Below, one piece after another: positions 6,220 through 11,034 of a stretch of 11,034 nucleotides of DNA (positions within the stretch are counted from its first letter, which is position 1; each line of letters opens with the position of its first letter). The translations under genes were made by a program, and so were the position numbers. Origin of the DNA: Candidatus Daviesbacteria bacterium (lineage in GTDB: Bacteria; Patescibacteriota; Microgenomatia; Daviesbacterales; UBA10151); contig JACPKO010000072.1 in NCBI GenBank assembly GCA_016186985.1, forward strand, positions 1 to 11,034, written 5' to 3'. A model generated the notes under the pieces. The model searched no databases and was not told where the DNA came from. It worked only from the letters and a program-made list of their open reading frames with translations.

Positions 6220-7994
6220 TTTACTGTGACACTTTTTGCAATATTGCGGGGCTTGTCTATCGGCTTTTTGCGTTTAAGTGCAAGGTAGTAAGCTAAAAGC
6301 TGCAAAGGCATAACAGCAAGCACTGCAGTTAAGTCCCCGCTTTTAGGTATTTCAATAAAATAATCAAATTCGGAATGTGAGGCAGGTGAGATGCCGATGA
6401 TAGTTCCGCCGCGGGTCTTAATCTGACCAACTGCATTTAAAACATCGCTTCTTAAATCCCCATCCGGAACTAGAGCAATCGCATGCACTTTTGGCTGGAT
6501 CATTGCTATAACATAATGTTTTAAATCACCGGAAGGTAAGGCATGTGCGTGAATATTGGCCACCTCAATTAATTTAATCATACCTTCCCGGGCAATTTGA
6601 TAATACTCTGATTTACCAAAAAGATATAAATCTTCTTCATTGATTATTTCTTCCGCAAGGTTTTCAATTTTTCCTAAGGCATCACTGTTAAACCAATCCT
6701 CAAGTTTCCCGGAAGTTTTCAAGGCAATTTCTTTAGCTTGTTCTAAAGTACCATTTAAAAAATTTGCTAAAAGGTAAAACCAGACTGCCTGGGAAGTGAA
6801 AATTTTAGTTGTAGCAACAGCTATTTCCGGACCGGCGTTAGCCATGAAAGGGAATTGGCTAATTCTGCTAATGGTTGATCCTGGCATATTTATAAAGCTT
6901 GCTATTTTAGCATTTTTGGCTTTTACAGCCTCAAGGGTTTCTAAAACATCAGCTGTCTCTCCTGATTGCGAAGGGACGATAATTAAATCATCCGGTTTAA
7001 ATAGGTTGTAATATTCGTTTGCTTCTGCACCAATTAATGAAATAGCATTTATTTTAGCGATCTTTCTCAGATAAATTGCCCCCAGCGCTGCAGCCACGCC
7101 TGCAGTTCCTGAACCAATAGTATAGACTGTTGTAGACTTGTTTATGCTTTTTTTAAGTTTACCGAGCATGTCCTCATCCAGCATCTGGACTGCTATTTTA
7201 ATTGTTTCAGGCTGCTCTCGAATTTCTTTTAACATGAAGTGCTCGAAATTGCCTTTGCTGATCTCGCCGCCGGCAATTTCGAGATTTTGCCATGAAAGGG
7301 AAAGCTGCTTTCCGTTTTGCACATCAAAGAGTTTTGGTCCGTTTCCTCCTATCTCAACTAGCTGGAAGTTTTCAATTACAACAATTTTGCTTACTGTGTC
7401 AGAGAAAGATAACGCATCCGAACTTAAATAGTACTCATGAGCATCGTTTGTACCCAAAACTAGAGGAGAGCCATTTTTAACGGCATAAATTGTTCCATTC
7501 TTGTCTAAAATTATAATAGTATTTCTACCTTCCAGTCTTTTAAATGCCTCACGGGCGGCATCTTTTAAACTAAGATTTTTATTCTTTTTTATATCTTCGA
7601 TAAGGCAAACAATAACCTCAGTATCGGTTTCACTTATAAATTTAAAGCCTTTTTCGGAAAGTTCCTTTTTAACCTCAAGAAAATTTTCAAAAATGCCGTT
7701 TTGCGCAAGGACGAATGAATTATCAGTTGAGGCGTGAGGATGGGCATTATTTTTACTAACCCCTCCGTGTGTTGCCCATCTGGTGTGGCCTATGGCGACT
7801 TTAGCTTTCTGCTTGCCAGCCCCATCTGTAATGCTTGAACCTATTGATCCGACACTTTTTATAGTGTTTATGGACTGGTTTATTAGGGTGGAGATGCCCC
7901 ATGAGTCATAACCCCGGTATTCAAGCCTTGTTAACCCCCCCAGCACAACCTTGAATGCATCATTATTGCCAATGTAACCAAAGATTCCGCACAT
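6216..7994 (-). CDS. glmS: Glutamine--fructose-6-phosphate aminotransferase (isomerizing)
   Basis: GlmS makes glucosamine-6-phosphate from fructose-6-phosphate and glutamine, the entry to UDP-GlcNAc and the cell wall. The 592 residues (E. coli ~609) have the full layout. The class II glutamine amidotransferase domain has Cys2 as nucleophile, LEYRGYDS (24-31), GHTRWATHG (69-77), HPH (85-87) and NGIFEN (99-104). Two SIS domains follow, the first with the phosphate-binding PSQSGETAD (341-349). The isomerase residues known in E. coli as Lys485, Glu488, His504 and Lys603 correspond to Lys474, Glu477, His493 and Lys587. Unusual points: the first SIS loop reads GSGTAG instead of the common CGTS form, and the segment after His493 reads KHYVIAMI instead of KHGPLALI. 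The core residues are intact, so activity is likely. The ATG follows a dyad-containing promoter with no Shine-Dalgarno site. It is the first gene of the operon with the kinase and ahcY. Confidence 0.96.
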   Translation of the reverse strand: MCGIFGYIGNNDAFKVVLGGLTRLEYRGYDSWGISTLINQSINTIKSVGSIGSSITDGAGKQKAKVAIGHTRWATHGGVSKNNAHPHASTDNSFVLAQNGIFENFLEVKKELSEKGFKFISETDTEVIVCLIEDIKKNKNLSLKDAAREAFKRLEGRNTIIILDKNGTIYAVKNGSPLVLGTNDAHEYYLSSDALSFSDTVSKIVVIENFQLVEIGGNGPKLFDVQNGKQLSLSWQNLEIAGGEISKGNFEHFMLKEIREQPETIKIAVQMLDEDMLGKLKKSINKSTTVYTIGSGTAGVAAALGAIYLRKIAKINAISLIGAEANEYYNLFKPDDLIIVPSQSGETADVLETLEAVKAKNAKIASFINMPGSTISRISQFPFMANAGPEIAVATTKIFTSQAVWFYLLANFLNGTLEQAKEIALKTSGKLEDWFNSDALGKIENLAEEIINEEDLYLFGKSEYYQIAREGMIKLIEVANIHAHALPSGDLKHYVIAMIQPKVHAIALVPDGDLRSDVLNAVGQIKTRGGTIIGISPASHSEFDYFIEIPKSGDLTAVLAVMPLQLLAYYLALKRKKPIDKPRNIAKSVTVK

Positions 7995-8001
7995 TTATTA
8001 T

Positions 8002-8022
8002 GGTAGAATGACAAATTCTACC
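8002..8022. promoter_or_regulatory. Perfect 8-bp inverted repeat, candidate operator
   Basis: The arms GGTAGAAT (8002-8009) and ATTCTACC (8015-8022) are exact complements around a 5-base centre. The dyad lies in the 87-base glmS-murA gap and covers the predicted glmS -10 and the adjacent spacer, and is 25 bases from the murA -35. A protein bound here would block glmS directly and could influence murA. It could also form a hairpin in RNA, but no T-run follows on either strand, so it is not a terminator. Confidence 0.55.
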
Positions 8023-8033
8023 CTTTAAGTCAA
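8005..8033 (-). promoter_or_regulatory. Candidate glmS promoter
   Basis: Read on the minus strand, TTGACT (8028-8033) is a good -35. After 17 bases comes CATTCT (8005-8010) preceded by TGT, an extended -10 arrangement. Transcription would begin only a few bases before the glmS ATG at 7994. The -10 hexamer itself is a weak match, so the call rests on the -35, the spacing and the TGn. Confidence 0.4.
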
Positions 8034-8046
8034 TACAAAACTAATG

Positions 8047-8075
8047 TTGATAAAGATTTTCTGTTATGTCAATAT
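8047..8075 (+). promoter_or_regulatory. Candidate murA promoter (extended -10)
   Basis: TTGATA (8047-8052) and CAATAT (8070-8075) are separated by exactly 17 bases, and TGT precedes the -10, fitting the TGn extended form. The hexamer ends 6 bases before ATG 8082, so the transcript would start at or next to the start codon. No Shine-Dalgarno site is present between them. Confidence 0.5.
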
Positions 8076-8081
8076 TTGCTT

Positions 8082-9347
8082 ATGGCAAAATATGTAATTG
8101 AAGGCGGGGTGAGGTTAAACGGAATTGTTAAGATTTCAGGAAATAAAAATTCAGTCCTGCCATGCCTCGCCGCCTGCCTTCTTACAGAAGAGGAGGTTAC
8201 GCTAACCAACTGTCCTCAGATCTCAGATGTCAAGGTTTTTTTAGAAATTCTAAAAGGTCTTGGGGTGCAGATTCAGGAAGATTTAGATGGGGAAATTAAG
8301 TTAAAAGCAAAAGACGTTGGCGGTGAAAGCTTGCCCAAAGATTTAACTGCAAGGCTGAGGGCCTCTGTACTTTTGATCGGACCTCTTTTGGGCAGGTTTG
8401 GAAAAATTGAGTTTTATCATCCTGGAGGGGACATTATCGGCAGAAGAAGTATCGACACCCATATTAAAGGACTTTCCAGTTTAGGCTTTGAATTTGAGCG
8501 AGAAGACAAAAAGTATTTGGGCAGGAGAACTAAAACCGGGGTTTCCGATGTAACAATTTTTTTGGATGAACCATCCGTTACAGCGACGGAAAATTTAATT
8601 CTTGCTTCAGTTTTATGCAAAGCTACGATTACTTTAAAAAATTGCGCGATGGAACCCCATGTTGTTGACCTTTGTAATTTGCTTTCGGGTATGGGTGCGA
8701 AAATTTCAGGAACAGGATCAACAACTCTTATAATTGAGGGGCAGGAAAGGCTTTTGGGGACAAAATTCCGGATCGGACAAGACTTTGTAGAAATAGGGAC
8801 TTATGCTGTGGCTGCTGCCATCACGCAGGGAAAAATTACGCTTTTAAACTGTGATCTTTCAGATTTGGAACCTGTAACTGTACCCCTTAAGGAATTCGGG
8901 GTTAGCTTACAAAAATACGGGGATGGTAACATTAAAGTTTGGGCGGAAAATTTAAAAGCAGTCCAGCGGATCCATGTCCGGCCATGGCCGGGTTTCCCGA
9001 CGGATTTGATGAGTGCATTTATTGTTTTAGCAACCCAAGCCACAGGCGTAACCCTGTTGCATGACTGGATGTATGAGTCAAGGATGTTTTTTGTAGATAA
9101 ATTAATAAGTATGGGTGCAAGCATTATTATTGCGGACCCTCACCGGGTTTTAGTCCACGGTCCTTCAAAATTAATAGGAAGGGAATTGGAAACCCCGGAT
9201 ATCAGGGCAGGGATGGCGCTTGTTTTAGCAAGCCTTGCTGCGCGGGGCGAAAGCATTATTAATAAGGCTGAATTGATAGAGCGCGGGTATGAGGATGTTG
9301 TTGGGAATTTAATCAGGCTGGGAGTTAATATACAAAGGATAGAATAA
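8082..9347 (+). CDS. murA: UDP-N-acetylglucosamine 1-carboxyvinyltransferase
   Basis: MurA transfers enolpyruvate from PEP to UDP-GlcNAc in the cytoplasm, the committed step of peptidoglycan synthesis. The 421 residues match the family's usual length (~419). Recognisable active-site positions, by alignment with E. coli numbering, are Lys22 (NKNSVLP), Arg93 (R91), Arg122 (R120), Asp308 in GFPTD (D305), Arg375 in DIRAG (R371) and Arg401 in ERGYED (R397). The catalytic-loop Cys115 of E. coli is Asp117 here, in PGGDIIGRR (codon 8430-8432). Asp at this position is known in other bacteria, keeps activity, and removes the target of fosfomycin. The frame runs upstream to a TTG at 8076, but ATG 8082 fits the promoter spacing and the family N-terminus (MAKYVIEGG). 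It is transcribed away from glmS, whose product feeds its substrate. Confidence 0.97.
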   Translation: MAKYVIEGGVRLNGIVKISGNKNSVLPCLAACLLTEEEVTLTNCPQISDVKVFLEILKGLGVQIQEDLDGEIKLKAKDVGGESLPKDLTARLRASVLLIGPLLGRFGKIEFYHPGGDIIGRRSIDTHIKGLSSLGFEFEREDKKYLGRRTKTGVSDVTIFLDEPSVTATENLILASVLCKATITLKNCAMEPHVVDLCNLLSGMGAKISGTGSTTLIIEGQERLLGTKFRIGQDFVEIGTYAVAAAITQGKITLLNCDLSDLEPVTVPLKEFGVSLQKYGDGNIKVWAENLKAVQRIHVRPWPGFPTDLMSAFIVLATQATGVTLLHDWMYESRMFFVDKLISMGASIIIADPHRVLVHGPSKLIGRELETPDIRAGMALVLASLAARGESIINKAELIERGYEDVVGNLIRLGVNIQRIE

Positions 9348-9356
9348 ACTTAAATG

Positions 9357-9377
9357 TCAAAACTCAAAAGTCAAAAG
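9357..9377. repeat. Three tandem 7-base units at a convergent gene end
   Basis: Three consecutive units, TCAAAAC, TCAAAAG and TCAAAAG, lie between the murA stop and the end of the converging membrane-protein gene. The last two units contain that gene's stop codon and encode its final residues. They look like a small slippage-generated repeat. I see no hairpin with a T-run here that could terminate either transcript. Confidence 0.75.
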
Positions 9378-10860
9378 TATTTGAATTATTATTAATTCTA
9401 GTAAACACTCCCGCCAGATCATCCTCATACTCCTTTTTCCATCTTCCTTCACTGACTAACTCTTCCAGCCTGGTGTAAATAGGCTTATCTTTCCACATTA
9501 AAACTGCATTATATTTTGATTTATCAACATCACTCCAGTTTTGTTCCAGGGCGTAATAGTCTGAGAAAGCGCTGTAACCTTTATCATCTTTCCAAAGGTG
9601 CATCCTTCCGTCTATGGAAGGCTTAACTTCCGGATAATTCCAGATCATATACCCGCCCCAGCCGTACAGGCTTAACAAATTATCAGTAAGTCCACTGTCC
9701 CGTACAAATTCAACAGCCTTAGGCGAACAGTTATTGTAAGCCGCGCAATATATATCCCAGTTCATGAGTGTAAACTGGCTTAAGGGAAGCTTAATATAAA
9801 CTGCACTCCCTATGTAAGCGATAAATAAAATGCCTGCGGCAATTTTGGCTGTTTTTTCAGAATCCGGCTTAATAAAATTAGCTAAGGGTTTCAGAAGGGG
9901 TATCCCAAGGTAATACATTGACCAGGCATATCGCCTGACCCACCAGGATAATGTATATAATATTGTTACAATCCCAATAGAAGGAAGATTTTTCTTAAAT
10001 TCATCAGAAAAAAATAAATAAACTAGTCCGAGGAAAGCAAAAATCCCGAATATCATCTGGTTCCACCAGGGCTGCGAAAGGTCCTCAAAAGGTAAATATT
10101 CAACAATATATTGCAAATCCTTATTGCTAAAATGGGAGAAAGCGGTTTTGTAAATGTTTACCCCGAAAGGGTTTATTAATGTGGCCAGTACTGAAAGGAT
10201 AGCTAAGTAAATGTAGAATTTGTTTGAAAGGAAAGCTTTATTAATACCGGATAAATTAATTTTCCCGTCAAAAGAAAGCAGGTTCTCTAAAATTCTAAGT
10301 CCTGCGAACAAGAAAAGTATTGCGAGTCCTAAGATAAATTGGCCGTGAAGATTAATCCAAAAAACAAACAGTAGAGGAACCAATATAATTTGTCTTTTTT
10401 TACCCGTCTTTATAAGTAAATACATTAGTACCCCAAGCAGAAGAATACTTACCAGCTGCCCCCGGAAAGAAATTTCGTTAATAGGAGATTCAAGTATTGC
10501 TAGAAGCGGAAAAATTATAACTTTCTCAAAAAGGTTCAGGCCGTAAGCTTTAGAAAAAAACCAAAATGTTAACGTTATTACAACAGAAGCCGCGATAGTT
10601 AAACCCAAAAAACCCCCCAAATTAAAAATTTGGTAGGTTATTATGTCACTAAGCCAACCGGTGTTTGCCCAATGAAATCCCGGCATTTCAGTTGAATAAA
10701 TATTAGTTCTTAAGATTTCCCCATATTTAAAAAAATGCTCCCCGTATTTTAAATGCCAACCTAAATCAGTATCCCAGGGCTGGTAAAGAGATGCAATAAA
10801 AACAAAAATATAAGGAAGGAGTGATAAAAATTTCATCAAGCCTAGTGTAGCAAAGTGCAT
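9364..10860 (-). CDS. GT-C-like multi-pass membrane protein, function unknown
   Basis: A 498-residue membrane protein from the chosen start, with about 11 hydrophobic helices in the first ~360 residues and a ~130-residue extracytoplasmic C-terminal domain. After the first helix, WDTDLGWHLKYGE (29-41) matches the 'D.D.WWHL..G' loop of a widespread, largely uncharacterised membrane family that resembles GT-C glycosyltransferases using lipid-linked sugars. Further family signs are NLHGQF (170-175), INPFG (229-233), a VEY-like loop before the eighth helix, and in the C-terminal domain WGGYMIW (401-407) and IDGR (416-419). The acidic first loop is where GT-C catalytic residues lie, so sugar transfer is plausible but not shown. 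ATGs exist at 10875, 10860 and 10836; I chose 10860 because TATATA lies exactly 6 bases before it. It converges on murA with a 16-base gap; the pairing may be incidental. Confidence 0.75.
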   Translation of the reverse strand: MHFATLGLMKFLSLLPYIFVFIASLYQPWDTDLGWHLKYGEHFFKYGEILRTNIYSTEMPGFHWANTGWLSDIITYQIFNLGGFLGLTIAASVVITLTFWFFSKAYGLNLFEKVIIFPLLAILESPINEISFRGQLVSILLLGVLMYLLIKTGKKRQIILVPLLFVFWINLHGQFILGLAILFLFAGLRILENLLSFDGKINLSGINKAFLSNKFYIYLAILSVLATLINPFGVNIYKTAFSHFSNKDLQYIVEYLPFEDLSQPWWNQMIFGIFAFLGLVYLFFSDEFKKNLPSIGIVTILYTLSWWVRRYAWSMYYLGIPLLKPLANFIKPDSEKTAKIAAGILFIAYIGSAVYIKLPLSQFTLMNWDIYCAAYNNCSPKAVEFVRDSGLTDNLLSLYGWGGYMIWNYPEVKPSIDGRMHLWKDDKGYSAFSDYYALEQNWSDVDKSKYNAVLMWKDKPIYTRLEELVSEGRWKKEYEDDLAGVFTRINNNSNTFDF

Positions 10861-10866
10861 TATTTT

Positions 10867-10872
10867 TATATA
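10867..10872 (-). promoter_or_regulatory. Candidate -10 element of the GT-C-like gene
   Basis: On the minus strand TATATA is preceded by TG and followed by 6 A/T bases and ATG 10860. The arrangement closely resembles that of the phosphoribosyltransferase-fold gene, where TATATT has the same 6-base spacing. No convincing -35 is visible. A forward promoter-like pair, TTGACG (10895-10900) and TAGTAT (10918-10923) with a 17-base spacer, lies nearby on the + strand, but no gene follows it within the window. Confidence 0.35.
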
Positions 10873-10945
10873 CATGTTATCTAATTTGTCCGAGTTGACG
10901 CCGGGCTTTTCGTCCCTTAGTATAACTTCATTCGGATATTAAAAA

Positions 10946-10976
10946 GAGCAGAATAGCCCTCAGGCAAGCTCCTTTT
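10946..10976. terminator. Weak bidirectional terminator-like hairpin
   Basis: GAGC (10946-10949) pairs with GCTC (10968-10971), and inside it GCC (10956-10958) pairs with GGC (10963-10965) around a 4-base loop. On the + strand it is followed by CTTTT; on the minus strand the complementary hairpin is followed by TTTTT. The stem is short and has internal loops, so this is a modest candidate. It lies in the 174-base non-coding stretch from 10861 to the window end, where I see no other gene; a minus-strand gene to the right of the window could end here. Confidence 0.3.
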
Positions 10977-11034
10977 AAATCCAATAGTTAATATTATGAA
11001 TACCTGCCCAAGGACTATTTGCGATACTTAGTAA

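Noticed and set aside
5328..7737. Several + strand open frames opposite glmS, the kinase and ahcY
   Set aside because: All lie antisense to well-supported enzymes, have no ribosome sites or family features, and are short.
7995..8081. Possible glmS ribozyme upstream of glmS
   Set aside because: The gap to the divergent murA is only 87 bases, too short for the ribozyme core, and I see none of its conserved pairing. The simple dyad and promoter signals explain the region better.
10996..11031. Tiny open frame MNTCPRTICDT near the right edge
   Set aside because: Eleven codons with no ribosome site and no supporting context; expected by chance.
1..11034. Alternative genetic code, CRISPR arrays, insertion sequences, toxin-antitoxin or phage genes
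   Set aside because: TGA ends several well-bounded genes (glmS, kinase, GT-C-like), so it is a stop. I found no spaced direct repeats, no transposase-like frames with terminal repeats, and no recognisable phage or toxin gene.

Overview
The window is AT-rich bacterial DNA with a standard code (TGA and TAA act as stops and Trp is TGG). It has short intergenic gaps and mostly small genes. The style suggests a member of the Patescibacteria (Candidate Phyla Radiation), perhaps Microgenomates-like: minimal spacing, few Shine-Dalgarno sites, several small coiled-coil or membrane proteins of unknown function, and MurA with an Asp at the catalytic-loop Cys position. That placement is an inference from gene style; no phylogenetic marker is present.

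Layout. Bases 41-1887 (+ strand) hold three short genes: a coiled-coil protein, a DUF1003 membrane protein, and a secreted protein with one Ig-like domain and a Pro/Thr-rich tail. A tRNA-Gln(UUG) follows at 1946-2020. Next, on the minus strand, is a phosphoribosyltransferase-fold protein (2098-2946). It diverges from a two-gene + strand unit of a DUF1761 membrane protein and a small Cys-rich protein (2989-3693). A short minus-strand coiled-coil gene with a fresh heptad duplication sits at 3694-3969.

The metabolic core is a minus-strand operon, glmS - PfkB-family kinase - ahcY (7994 down to 4023), whose genes overlap. GlmS makes glucosamine-6-phosphate for UDP-GlcNAc. AhcY splits S-adenosylhomocysteine into homocysteine and adenosine, and the kinase between them looks like an adenosine kinase that would convert that adenosine to AMP. 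Diverging from glmS is murA (8082-9347), the first committed step of peptidoglycan synthesis, which uses UDP-GlcNAc. The 87-base gap between glmS and murA carries a predicted promoter for each gene and a perfect 8-bp inverted repeat across the glmS promoter, so the two ends of the amino-sugar route may be controlled from one site. Converging on murA is a large GT-C-like multi-pass membrane protein (9364-10860). The last ~160 bases are non-coding, with a weak bidirectional terminator-like hairpin.

A recurring pattern is that several genes have a -10-like hexamer exactly 6 bases before the most plausible ATG and no Shine-Dalgarno site, which suggests leaderless transcripts. Only the DUF1761 gene and its downstream partner have clear Shine-Dalgarno sequences. 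I see no mobile element, CRISPR array or defence locus. Nothing here is clearly a new system; the most worthwhile leads are the glmS/murA regulatory dyad, the leaderless start pattern, the AhcY-kinase operon and the orphan phosphoribosyltransferase-like gene.
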